Shown: one piece after another, positions 32,446-40,531 of the stretch
Numbering within the stretch: position 1 is the first letter of the stretch
How the letters are laid out: each line of letters opens with the position of its first letter
DNA from: an uncultured Flavobacteriales bacterium
GTDB taxonomy: Bacteria; Bacteroidota; Bacteroidia; Flavobacteriales; Weeksellaceae
Assembly (NCBI GenBank): GCA_937973555.1
Contig: CALJKL010000059.1
Location: 1 to 43,629, forward strand
Reading direction: 5' to 3'
Length of the DNA stretch: 43,629 bases
Translations under genes and position numbers: made by a program
The notes under the pieces: generated by a model
The model's database searches: none
Seen by the model: only the letters and a program-made list of their open reading frames with translations
Told to the model about the DNA's origin: nothing

Positions 32446-34128
32446 ATGAAAAGAATATTAATAACAATTGCTTTTTTATTAGGAGTAAACTTCGGTTTTT
32501 CACAGGAGACAAAGACTGATGATAAGGATTTGATGACTTGGTATCATAAAGATTTTAGCACGACAAAAATTTATGGTATCAATACTCAAAATGCCTATAA
32601 ATTTTTAGAATCCAAAGGACTGAAGCCCAAAACTGTGGTAGTAGGGGTTATAGATAGCGGGGTAGAGGTAGATCATCCAGGTCTTATCAAAAATATCTGG
32701 ACAAACCCTAATGAAGTTCCCAATAACGGAAAAGATGACGATAATAATGGCTATATAGATGATATCCACGGCTGGAATTTCATTGGTGGTAAAACTGGCG
32801 ATGTAGAGGTGGATAATCTTGAAGTAACAAGAACTGTAAAAAAATATCAGAGTCTATTTGAAGGGGCAAACTCTGCTGAAAATAAAGCAAATCAAGCTAA
32901 AATGCCAAATGAATTCGCTATTTATCTTAAGGCAAAAGAAATGTTTAATCAAAAAAGCATTGAAGCCAAGCAAGGATATATGCAGTTTTCGGAGTTTTCG
33001 AAGGCATTGCCAAGTATAGTTGCTACCCTGAAGGGAAAAACGCTTACCAAAGAAAATCTAGCATCTATTACCCCTTCTACACAAGAAGATAGAAGAAATT
33101 TGTCAATTTTGTCTCAGGTTGTAGCAGATCCATCCATGCTAGGAAAATCTCCTGAAGAAGTTCAGAAATTTTTAGAAAAAGAAGTGAAATCTGCTTTAGA
33201 CTATTATGAGCCACAGGCTACCAAACAGTATAATTTGGAATATGCTGCGCGTTATATTGTAGGGGATGATTATGATAATTTGGATGAAAAATATTACGGA
33301 AATAATCATTATGAGGGACCAAAAGCGATGCATGGAACTCATGTGTCAGGAATTATCGCCGGGTATCCTCAGGGAAAAGAAATTCAATATGGGGTGGCTT
33401 ACAAAGTGGCTAAAATAATGACGGTAAGAGCTGTTCCTGATGGTGATGAGCGAGATAAAGATGTAGCAAATGCTATAAGGTTTGCTGTAGATAATGGGGC
33501 AAAAATAATCAATATGAGTTTTGGTAAACCATTTTCGCCAAATAAGGAAAAGGTTTGGGAGGCATTCCAATACGCACAGGATAAAGGAGTTCTTTTGGTG
33601 CATGCTGCTGGTAATGATAATAATAACCTTGAAGAAGAAGAAAATTTCCCTACCAATTTTAAATCACAAAAAGATGCAACACCATTTATTAATAACTTAA
33701 TAACGGTAGGGGCAAGTACCAATAACCCAGAATTTTTAAGAGCAGAATTTTCTAATTATAGCGGAAGGATGGTAGATGTTTTTGCTCCTGGGGACAAAAT
33801 CTATTCCACCGTTACAGACAACAAATATGAATATGAGCAAGGAACTTCTATGGCTTCGCCTGTTGTAGCTGGTGCTTCGGCAGTATTATTGGCATATATG
33901 CCAAATTTGAAGCCAGATCAGATTATTGAGACATTTGTTAAAACCGCAAATGTATCTGATGTAAATGCTATGCTGAAATCAAATACCAACAATAGGTTTG
34001 ATCTGATTTCAAAAAGTGGTGGTGTAATAGATCTTTATAAAGCTGCAAAGTATGCCTATGAAAAATATTACATGCCAACTGCCGCTCCAAAAACAACTCC
34101 GAAAACAACAATTAAAAAATTAAAATAA
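32446..34128 (+). CDS. Subtilisin-like serine protease (S8 family), exported
   Basis: This 560-residue protein has a signal peptide (RILITIAFLLGVNFGFSQ) and a subtilase domain, predicted to act in the periplasm or outside. The triad is complete: Asp70 (VGVIDSGVEVDHP), His296 (MHGTHVSGIIAGYP) and Ser468 (EQGTSMASPVVAGA). The oxyanion region is AAGND. Between Asp70 and His296 lie about 225 residues, far more than in subtilisin; much of the insertion is a helical, lysine-rich stretch (about 125-250). There is no type IX secretion CTD visible at the C-terminus, which ends in a Pro/Thr/Lys-rich tail. It is coupled to wbqC (12-base gap) and ends at a strong terminator. Confidence 0.93.
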   Translation: MKRILITIAFLLGVNFGFSQETKTDDKDLMTWYHKDFSTTKIYGINTQNAYKFLESKGLKPKTVVVGVIDSGVEVDHPGLIKNIWTNPNEVPNNGKDDDNNGYIDDIHGWNFIGGKTGDVEVDNLEVTRTVKKYQSLFEGANSAENKANQAKMPNEFAIYLKAKEMFNQKSIEAKQGYMQFSEFSKALPSIVATLKGKTLTKENLASITPSTQEDRRNLSILSQVVADPSMLGKSPEEVQKFLEKEVKSALDYYEPQATKQYNLEYAARYIVGDDYDNLDEKYYGNNHYEGPKAMHGTHVSGIIAGYPQGKEIQYGVAYKVAKIMTVRAVPDGDERDKDVANAIRFAVDNGAKIINMSFGKPFSPNKEKVWEAFQYAQDKGVLLVHAAGNDNNNLEEEENFPTNFKSQKDATPFINNLITVGASTNNPEFLRAEFSNYSGRMVDVFAPGDKIYSTVTDNKYEYEQGTSMASPVVAGASAVLLAYMPNLKPDQIIETFVKTANVSDVNAMLKSNTNNRFDLISKSGGVIDLYKAAKYAYEKYYMPTAAPKTTPKTTIKKLK

Positions 34129-34150
34129 AAATTATATTTTAAATTCTTTT

Positions 34151-34187
34151 AACAAAAGCCCTTTTTAACAAAAAGGGCTTTTGTTTT
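34151..34187 (+). terminator. Terminator after the S8 protease gene
   Basis: A 16-bp perfect stem (AACAAAAGCCCTTTTT with its complement) around the loop AAC is followed by T-rich sequence. Confidence 0.88.
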
Positions 34188-34244
34188 GAATCTGTTTTTG
34201 GCATGATTTTTACAGTCTTTTATCGGTATTATAAATAAAATAAG

Positions 34245-34724
34245 ATGAAAAATTTACTAATCACAGCGATGGCATGGATGTTTATTTTGGTTTCCTGTAC
34301 ATCAGCAAATCAAAAAATGAAAGCAAATGCCGAAGACCTTAAGTTTAAAGGAGACTGGGAGATTACCAATGTTACTTACGAAAAGGGGTATAAAGTTAAA
34401 TCATTTGATGAAGCTGATGCTCAGTGTTTTATCGGTAGCCATTGGAGGCTAATTTCCAATAATAACTCAGGGGCCTATACTATTAATGGAGGAGGTAATT
34501 GTCCCTCTCTTACGCAGCCTATAAAATTTGAAGTAACAAAAAACAATGAATTTAAATTCAAAAAACTTTTATCTAATGTAAAAGCTAAAAACATTACCAG
34601 TGGTTATATTTTACAGGTGGAGAGGCAAGACGCAGATCATTTTACTTTGGTTCAAGATGTTGAGTTTGAAGGAAAAACATTGAAAGTATATTATAAATTT
34701 GCAAGAACGGGTATGCAACAATAA
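34245..34724 (+). CDS. Lipocalin-like lipoprotein
   Basis: This 159-residue lipoprotein has lipobox LVSC with the lipidated Cys18. The rest has a lipocalin-like pattern: the first strand LKFKGDWEITNVTYEKG with the conserved G-x-W, then HWRLISNNNSGAYTI and repeated beta strands up to TLKVYYKFAR. The binding partner is unknown. Upstream, TTTG and TATCGGTA are separated by 20 bases, a partial promoter match. No operon partner is evident; the OmpA-like gene starts 95 bases later. Confidence 0.75.
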   Translation: MKNLLITAMAWMFILVSCTSANQKMKANAEDLKFKGDWEITNVTYEKGYKVKSFDEADAQCFIGSHWRLISNNNSGAYTINGGGNCPSLTQPIKFEVTKNNEFKFKKLLSNVKAKNITSGYILQVERQDADHFTLVQDVEFEGKTLKVYYKFARTGMQQ

Positions 34725-34819
34725 TTATTAATTAAATTTAGCAATCATTTCTTAATAATTTGAAGTCAAAAGAGTAGGAGATCGCTATTTATTATAACAA
34801 AAGAAATATAAATCTACAC

Positions 34820-35518
34820 ATGAAACTAATTAACAAAAAAAGTATTTTGGCATTAATGCTATCTACAACATTGGTGTTTACCGGTTGTGATGCTGTGAAG
34901 AATGCAAATAACACCCAAAAAGGGGCAGTGATAGGAACAACAGCAGGTGCTGTAATTGGAGGTATTTTAGGAAATAATCTTGGCAAAGGCAAAAATGCTG
35001 CACTAGGTGCAGTATTGGGAGGTGTAGTAGGAGGCGTAGCTGGTGGTGTCATTGGCAATAAAATGGATAAGCAAGCTAAAGAAATTAAACAAGCTTTGCC
35101 AGGTGCTGAGGTAGAAAGAGTAGGAGAAGGTATTAAAATAACGTTAGGAGAAAACACTATAAATTTTGATTTCAATTCGTCTAATCTTACTCCTTTAGCG
35201 AAAAATAATCTTAATAAATTATCAGATGTTTTGGCTAGTAATCCTGATACCAATATTAATGTTTATGGGTATACAGACAGTAAAGGAACTGATGAATATA
35301 ACTTGTCTTTATCCCAAAGAAGAGCAGAATCGGTAATCAGCTATCTGGTTTCCAGGGGTATTGCAAAATCTAGACTCTATGCTATGGGAATGGGAGAAAA
35401 AGACCCTGTTGCCAGCAATGATTCCGATGCAGGAAGAGCACAAAACCGAAGGGTAGAATTCGCTATTTCAGCCAACGAAAAAATGGTGAAAGAAGCTCAA
35501 GAACAAGCTAAAAATTAA
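34820..35518 (+). CDS. OmpA family lipoprotein with glycine zipper
   Basis: This 232-residue lipoprotein has lipobox FTGC (Cys23). Next comes a glycine-zipper membrane region (about 35-85, repeats such as GAVIGGILGNNLGKG and GGVVGGVAGGVIG). It is followed by an OmpA peptidoglycan-binding domain (about 110-220, INFDFNSSNL, NVYGYTDSKG, SLSQRRAESVISYL, GAxxxRRVEF-like AQNRRVEFAI). The architecture matches YiaD/Pal-type outer-membrane lipoproteins that anchor the envelope to peptidoglycan. A hairpin terminator follows. Confidence 0.92.
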   Translation: MKLINKKSILALMLSTTLVFTGCDAVKNANNTQKGAVIGTTAGAVIGGILGNNLGKGKNAALGAVLGGVVGGVAGGVIGNKMDKQAKEIKQALPGAEVERVGEGIKITLGENTINFDFNSSNLTPLAKNNLNKLSDVLASNPDTNINVYGYTDSKGTDEYNLSLSQRRAESVISYLVSRGIAKSRLYAMGMGEKDPVASNDSDAGRAQNRRVEFAISANEKMVKEAQEQAKN

Positions 35519-35537
35519 TATTTAATAATCACTTTAA

Positions 35538-35572
35538 TAAAAATTCGCCTTGCCTGTCAAAGCGAATTTTTA
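35538..35572 (+). terminator. Terminator after the OmpA-like gene
   Basis: AAAATTCGC pairs with GCGAATTTT, extended by TTG/CAA pairs, around the loop CCTGT and followed by T-rich sequence. It separates the OmpA-like gene from the prenyltransferase gene. Confidence 0.78.
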
Positions 35573-35584
35573 TTTATTTATTCT

Positions 35585-35592
35585 TAAATTTG
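35585..35592 (+). promoter_or_regulatory. -7 element of the UbiA/DprE-like operon
   Basis: TAAATTTG matches TAnnTTTG. It lies 20 bases before the ATG at 35613, whereas the upstream ATG at 35595 would be nearly at the transcription start, so it decides the start choice. Confidence 0.5.
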
Positions 35593-35612
35593 TAATGAAT
35601 TTAAAAAAATTG

Positions 35613-36497
35613 ATGAATAAATACTTAAAATTAATACGCGTAGAGCAATGGATTAAAAATCTTTTTGTTTTTATACCATTGTTTTTCTCAGGAAATATAA
35701 CTCATTTAGGACTTCTCAACAAAAGCATTTTTGCATTTATCATCTTCTCTTTAACAGCAAGTTCTATTTACATCATCAATGATTACAAAGATATAGAATC
35801 AGACAGTAAACATCCTGTAAAATGTAAAAGACCCTTGGCAAGTGGTGCTATTTCCAAAGTCAATGCCATTATTTTATTTTTTATATTAATTATCACAGTG
35901 GTTTTATTGATTGTCTTAGGACAAGATTATTTTGATAGACAATTTTTTAAATTTTCAATTATCATCGCTTCTTATTTTTTGATGAATCTTGCCTATACCA
36001 TGCATCTTAAGCATGTTGCCATAGTAGACGTTTTTATTATTTCTATTGGTTTTGTACTAAGGGTATTGGCAGGAGGATATGCCACAGGAATCGTTACATC
36101 CCAATGGGCAATCTTATTAACCTTCGTATTGGCAATGGTATTGGCAATAGGCAAAAGAAGAGGCGAACTCATTAATGCAGAAATTTCAGGAAAAACAAGA
36201 AAAGCATTAGATGGTTACAACGTTCAGTTTGCAGATATCGTGCTTTCAATTTCTATTACTTTGGCCATTATTTGTTATTTGATGTTTACATTAACACCGG
36301 AAGTACAAGAGAGATTTGGAAAAAAAGTTTTTTATACTGTTCTTTTCGTAGTTTTTGCATTCCTGAGATATTTACAACAAACATTAGTATATAATAGGAC
36401 AGAATCGCCTACCAAAATCGTTTATAAAGACAAATATGTACAAATCACTTTATTCTTTTGGTTGACGGCTTTCCTGTTGTTAATTTATTATAAATGA
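35613..36497 (+). CDS. UbiA-type prenyltransferase, DPPR-synthase-like
   Basis: This is a polytopic UbiA-superfamily prenyltransferase of 294 residues with about 8-9 membrane helices. The motif INDYKDIESDSKHPVKCKRPLASG is the UbiA NDxxDxxxD site. The opening LIRVEQWIKNLFVFIPLFFSG resembles decaprenyl-phosphate phosphoribosyltransferase (DPPR synthase, Rv3806c type) more than quinone prenyltransferases. Such an enzyme transfers phosphoribose from PRPP to a polyprenyl phosphate. The frame is open to 35550, but the -7 element at 35585 and the terminator before it exclude that; 35613 is preferred. The stop overlaps the DprE1-like gene by 4 bases (ATGA), which supports a shared pathway. Confidence 0.85.
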   Translation: MNKYLKLIRVEQWIKNLFVFIPLFFSGNITHLGLLNKSIFAFIIFSLTASSIYIINDYKDIESDSKHPVKCKRPLASGAISKVNAIILFFILIITVVLLIVLGQDYFDRQFFKFSIIIASYFLMNLAYTMHLKHVAIVDVFIISIGFVLRVLAGGYATGIVTSQWAILLTFVLAMVLAIGKRRGELINAEISGKTRKALDGYNVQFADIVLSISITLAIICYLMFTLTPEVQERFGKKVFYTVLFVVFAFLRYLQQTLVYNRTESPTKIVYKDKYVQITLFFWLTAFLLLIYYK

Positions 36498-37813
36498 TGA
36501 AAACAAATTTTGAAAAAAAAGTTACCAATTGGGGAAATTATCCCTTAGTGAAGAAAAAAATTGTAGCAGAAGAAGATTATGGCAAGATAAGAGAGTTCCT
36601 TAAAAACCATAATGAAGTTATTGCAAGAGGGAATGGTAGATGTTATGGCGATGCAGCATTGGGTGAGGCTATTTTTTCTACCAAAAAACTCAATAAATTT
36701 ATCAGTTTTGATAGAATAAACGGCGTTCTGGAATGTGAATCCGGGGTTTTGCTTTCTGAAATTTTAGAGGTAATACTTCCACAGGGATATTTTTTGGCGG
36801 TTACTCCCGGTACCAAGTTTGTCACTTTAGGAGGAGCTATAGCCTCCAATATTCATGGAAAAAACCATCATGCAGAAGGTAATTTCTCAGAATGTGTTCT
36901 GGAGTTTAATATCATGATTGAAAATGGAGAGATACTTACATGCTCCAGAGAAGAAAATACAGACAAATTTTGGTCTACAATGGGAGGGATGGGGCTCACA
37001 GGCATTATTCTTTCGGCCAAAATAAAACTTAGAAACATAGAAACAGCTTATATTCGGCAAGAGTCTATAAAAGCAGATAATTTGGATGAAATATTTCATT
37101 TATTTGAAGAATCAGAAGATTGGACATATACCGTGGCATGGATAGATTGCCTTCAAAAAGGAAAAAATATTGGGAGAAGTATTCTTTTGCGTGGCGAATT
37201 TGCATTAAGAGCTGAGCTTACAGGAAAAGTTGCCGAAAATCCTTTAAGGATAAAAAAGAAGATTAATCCTACTATTCCTTTTTATTTTCCGGGATTTGTA
37301 CTGAATAGCCTAAGCATAAAAGCCTTTAATTTTTTATATTTTAATAAACAAAGAAAGAAAAACCAACAAAAAATGGTTGATTACGAGACTTTCTTTTATC
37401 CTTTGGATTTTATTAACAATTGGAATAAAATATATGGCAAAGGAGGCTTTATCCAGTATCAAATGGTAATTCCTAAAGATAAAGGAAAAGAGGGTATGAG
37501 TAAAATTCTGGAAACCATTGGTAGAAGTGGACAGGGGTCTTTTTTGGCGGTGTTGAAGCTTTTTGGTAAAAATAATCCGGAGGCTTATAATTCTTTTCCA
37601 TTTGAAGGATATACTTTGGCATTAGACTTTAAGGTCAACCGTCAGTTGGTTCAGTTGGTGTCTAATTTAGATAAAATTGTAGAAGAGTTTGGCGGTAGAA
37701 TTTATCGTACCAAAGACAGCATGAGCAAATCATCGCTTACCAATTATCTTAAAAATACTGAAAGCTCTAAGTTTGTTTCTCTTCAAAGCAAGAGGATAGC
37801 AAGGGGCAGTTAG
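36494..37813 (+). CDS. DprE1-like FAD-dependent polyprenylphosphoryl-ribose oxidase
   Basis: This 439-residue flavoprotein has a PCMH-type FAD domain: ARGNGRCYGDAAL, then VTPGTKFVTLGGAIASNIHG and NHHAEGNFSECVLEF. HGKNHH (His121) matches the mycobacterial DprE1 flavin site. Lys407 in YRTKDS matches the catalytic Lys of DprE1. Its expected role is oxidation of polyprenylphosphoryl-ribose at C2', step one of epimerisation to arabinose. At the position of the benzothiazinone-reactive Cys of mycobacterial DprE1 (in WNVCVDF) this protein has Ala376 (GYTLALDF). The start could be 36494 or 36497. The DprE2-like gene follows. Confidence 0.87.
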   Translation: MMKTNFEKKVTNWGNYPLVKKKIVAEEDYGKIREFLKNHNEVIARGNGRCYGDAALGEAIFSTKKLNKFISFDRINGVLECESGVLLSEILEVILPQGYFLAVTPGTKFVTLGGAIASNIHGKNHHAEGNFSECVLEFNIMIENGEILTCSREENTDKFWSTMGGMGLTGIILSAKIKLRNIETAYIRQESIKADNLDEIFHLFEESEDWTYTVAWIDCLQKGKNIGRSILLRGEFALRAELTGKVAENPLRIKKKINPTIPFYFPGFVLNSLSIKAFNFLYFNKQRKKNQQKMVDYETFFYPLDFINNWNKIYGKGGFIQYQMVIPKDKGKEGMSKILETIGRSGQGSFLAVLKLFGKNNPEAYNSFPFEGYTLALDFKVNRQLVQLVSNLDKIVEEFGGRIYRTKDSMSKSSLTNYLKNTESSKFVSLQSKRIARGS

Positions 37814-37859
37814 AAGCACAAAGTAAAACCATTCAATACTCATTACTTAGAAAAAAAAC

Positions 37860-38585
37860 ATGATAGTTCTCGGTTCCACATCAGAAGTTGCACAAGCGTT
37901 TGTAGAAAAGGCATTGGCTTCTGGTGAAAAATTTTCAAAATTGTTTTTGCTTACTTCCAACAAAGAATCTGCAGAACGATTTGCAAAGCATATAGATGTT
38001 AAATACCTTCAACCATCTGAGGTTATTGAATTGGATGTTACAAAAGATGTCAATTATGGCATTTTAGAAAATATTAATTCTGATCTTTTGTTTTGTGCTA
38101 CGGGATTTTTAGGAAAAGGTACAGAAGAGGCCTTGTTTGACAATGCCAATACCGAGAAGATTATTGAAGTCAATTATTCTAAATTGGTGCCTGTAATCAA
38201 TTATTTTGCCCAAAAAATGGAAAGCAAAAGAACAGGAACCATCATTGCACTATCTTCTGTGGCTGGTGACAGGGGCAGACAGAGTAATTTTATTTATGGC
38301 AGTGCCAAAGCAGGTTTTACAGCTTATTTAAGTGGCTTAAGGAATTACCTTTATTCCAAAAAAGTACATGTAATGACTGTAAAACCCGGTTTTATGGAGA
38401 CTAAAATGACAGAAGGTTTGCCATTGAATCCTAAACTTACCGCCACGCCAAAACAGGCAGCAGAATGCATCTATAATGCTTATAAAAAAGAAAAAAATGT
38501 AGTTTATGTTTTGCCGGTTTGGAGATATATTATGCTCATCATCAAACATATTCCAGAGTTTGTATTTAAAAAACTCAAGCTTTAA
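37860..38585 (+). CDS. DprE2-like short-chain dehydrogenase/reductase
   Basis: This 241-residue Rossmann-fold reductase starts with MIVLGSTSEVAQAF (NAD-binding glycine-rich turn). It has the SDR catalytic set: Ser133 in LSSVAGDRGR, Tyr146 and Lys150 in YGSAK, then KPGFMETKM. Its placement directly after a DprE1-like gene makes it the likely DprE2, which reduces the 2'-keto intermediate to polyprenylphosphoryl-arabinose. The C-terminus is hydrophobic (WRYIMLIIKHIPEFVF), which may contact the membrane where the lipid substrate sits. It is 46 bases after the oxidase. Confidence 0.85.
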   Translation: MIVLGSTSEVAQAFVEKALASGEKFSKLFLLTSNKESAERFAKHIDVKYLQPSEVIELDVTKDVNYGILENINSDLLFCATGFLGKGTEEALFDNANTEKIIEVNYSKLVPVINYFAQKMESKRTGTIIALSSVAGDRGRQSNFIYGSAKAGFTAYLSGLRNYLYSKKVHVMTVKPGFMETKMTEGLPLNPKLTATPKQAAECIYNAYKKEKNVVYVLPVWRYIMLIIKHIPEFVFKKLKL

Positions 38586-38627
38586 TTTTATGTTGCTATA
38601 GCCATCAGTCTTTTGACTTCTGATTTC

Positions 38628-39215
38628 ATGAAAAAGATATATTTATTTGATTTTGACGGAACCATCACCTACAAAGACACCATGTTTATGTTTTTGAAGT
38701 TTTATAATACTCAAAAATATTTCTGGGGATATCTGAAACATATTCCGCTTTTTGTTTTGGTAAAGCTTCATTTGGCCAATACAGAAAAAGTAAAAAAAAG
38801 TTTCATTGCTTCTGTTTTAAAAGGACAAAGAGAAGAAACAATTGCTGATAAATCTCAAGAATTTTTTGATAAGTATTATCCAGGCGCTATTCGGGAAAAC
38901 GCTTTGGAATTTATCAATAAAATAGACCGCCAAAACGTTGATAGTTATTTAATTACAGCTTCATTGGACATATGGGTGAAACCTTTCGCGGAAAAATTGG
39001 GCATGAAATTAATTGCCACAGAAGCAAGATTTGATAATGGGGTTTATACTGGTCATTTCAAAACCAGAAACAACAACGGTTCTGAAAAAGCAAAACGGAT
39101 AAAGAAAGAAATAGAAAATAAAAAATTCGACAAGATCATTGCCTTTGGGGATACTTCGGGAGATAAACCTATGCTTACACTAGCTCATGAAGCCCATTAC
39201 AGATTTTTTCATTAA
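38628..39215 (+). CDS. HAD-IB family phosphatase
   Basis: This HAD hydrolase has 195 residues. Motif I is FDFDGTITYKD (Asp8, Asp10), motif II SYLITASLDIW with the conserved Ser/Thr, and the last motif IAFGDTSGDKPML gives the metal-binding aspartates. SerB-like capping and helices fit the IB subfamily. The frame is open to a TTG at 38613, but the ATG at 38628 begins the family sequence at once. In this position it is a candidate for the phosphatase that removes the 5-phosphate of polyprenylphosphoryl-phosphoribose; this is inference from neighbourhood. The -7 box of the next gene overlaps its stop. Confidence 0.85.
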   Translation: MKKIYLFDFDGTITYKDTMFMFLKFYNTQKYFWGYLKHIPLFVLVKLHLANTEKVKKSFIASVLKGQREETIADKSQEFFDKYYPGAIRENALEFINKIDRQNVDSYLITASLDIWVKPFAEKLGMKLIATEARFDNGVYTGHFKTRNNNGSEKAKRIKKEIENKKFDKIIAFGDTSGDKPMLTLAHEAHYRFFH

Positions 39216-39278
39216 TTTTGCCTTTTTAAAATAAGCCTCAAAAATTACTGTTTTTGAGGTGATTTTCATAAAAATCAT
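39213..39278 (+). promoter_or_regulatory. Promoter element and two-hairpin leader of the cysteine desulfurase gene
   Basis: TAATTTTG (39213-39220) is a perfect -7 match. The roughly 50-base leader has a 9-bp perfect stem (CCTCAAAAA / TTTTTGAGG, 39236-39259). A second 7-bp stem (TGATTTT / AAAATCA, 39260-39277) ends one base before the ATG at 39279 and would cover the ribosome-binding region. The first hairpin lacks a following T-run, so it is not an ordinary terminator. Confidence 0.45.
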
Positions 39279-40421
39279 ATGAATAAAGTATATTTAGATA
39301 ATGCCGCCACTACTCCCTTAATAGATGAGGTAATTGATGCCATGTTGGTAATTATGAAAAATCATTATGGCAATCCTTCATCCACTCATAGTTTGGGACA
39401 AGAAGCCAAAGCCATTTTAGAAGGGACTCGTCGTAAAATTGCTAACGAGTTACATGTTACCCCAGCAGAAATAATCTTTACGTCTTGCGGTACAGAAGCC
39501 AATAACCTTATTTTAAAATCTGCTGTGGAAGATCTTAAAATAGAAAGAATTATCACTACTAGATTAGAGCACAAATGTGTGGCAGAGTCGGTAGAAAGCC
39601 TTCATGCTTCCAAAAAGATAGAAGCAGTATATCTAAAGGTAAACGATAAAGGTGATGTAGATGTACAAGAACTGGAACAGTTGCTGAAATCTTCAGATAA
39701 AAAAACATTGGTGTCACTAATGCATGCCAATAACGAGATTGGAAATCTTCTTGATATTGAAAAAGTTGCTAAAATTTGTAAAGAAAATGATGCCTTTTTT
39801 CATTCAGATACAGTACAGACGGTAGCTCATGTGCCCTTGGATTTTTCAAAAATCCCTATTGATTTTGCCAGTTGCAGTGCCCACAAGTTTCACGGGCCAA
39901 AAGGGGCGGGTTTTGCTTTTATCAGAAAATCGGCTCATATTAAAGCACAAATTCATGGCGGAACGCAGGAAAGAAATTTAAGAGCCGGAACTGAAAATGT
40001 GGTAGGTATAGCTGGTTTGGGCAAAGCATTTGAAATTTCTGTAGAAAATATGGCGAAATTTTCAAACCATATTCAAGGAATTAAAGATTATGCCATAGCA
40101 CAACTTACGGAGAGAATTCCGGGGATATTGTTCAATGGAAGAAGTACAGAAAAAGATAAAAGCCTGTATACGGTTTTAAGTGTTTCTTTGCCATCTAAAA
40201 ACCCTCTGATAGGTTTACAGCTAGATATGAAAGGTATTGCCGTTTCTCAGGGAAGTGCTTGTAGTTCTGGTGCTGCAAAACCATCATCGGTATTGTCTGA
40301 AATTTTATCCGAAGAAACCCAACAGAATACCACGCCACTTAGAGTTTCTTTTTCACATCAGACAACAAAATCTGATATAGATCAATTGGTAAATGCTTTG
40401 GTGGAAATTTTAGCATTATAG
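39279..40421 (+). CDS. Cysteine desulfurase, IscS/NifS family
   Basis: This PLP enzyme of 380 residues releases sulfur from cysteine to give alanine and a persulfide, used for iron-sulfur clusters or tRNA thiolation. The opening VYLDNAATTPLIDEV is the family signature. HSDTVQTVAHV and SAHKFHGPKGAGF contain the PLP-binding Lys203 with His202. The active-site Cys328 lies in SQGSACSSGAAKPSSVL. Length and the short active-site loop fit class I enzymes. No isc or suf scaffold gene is adjacent, so the specific partner is not shown. Confidence 0.93.
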   Translation: MNKVYLDNAATTPLIDEVIDAMLVIMKNHYGNPSSTHSLGQEAKAILEGTRRKIANELHVTPAEIIFTSCGTEANNLILKSAVEDLKIERIITTRLEHKCVAESVESLHASKKIEAVYLKVNDKGDVDVQELEQLLKSSDKKTLVSLMHANNEIGNLLDIEKVAKICKENDAFFHSDTVQTVAHVPLDFSKIPIDFASCSAHKFHGPKGAGFAFIRKSAHIKAQIHGGTQERNLRAGTENVVGIAGLGKAFEISVENMAKFSNHIQGIKDYAIAQLTERIPGILFNGRSTEKDKSLYTVLSVSLPSKNPLIGLQLDMKGIAVSQGSACSSGAAKPSSVLSEILSEETQQNTTPLRVSFSHQTTKSDIDQLVNALVEILAL

Positions 40422-40475
40422 AAAATGATAATTTCGGGAATAGATGATAATATTATTAATTAAATAATAAAATTG

Positions 40476-40483
40476 TAAATTTG
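40476..40483 (+). promoter_or_regulatory. -7 element of trxA
   Basis: TAAATTTG matches TAnnTTTG and gives a leader of about 45 bases to trxA. Confidence 0.45.
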
Positions 40484-40531
40484 TCCCTGAAATATTAATA
40501 AACAAATTACAATTAAAATAATTTTAAAATT

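Noticed and set aside
34792..35253. Minus-strand frame of 153 codons opposite the OmpA-like lipoprotein
   Set aside because: Mirror of the glycine-zipper codons; gives an artificial Pro/Thr-rich protein.
35550..35612. Upstream start for the UbiA-type prenyltransferase
   Set aside because: It would begin inside the OmpA terminator and before the -7 promoter element.
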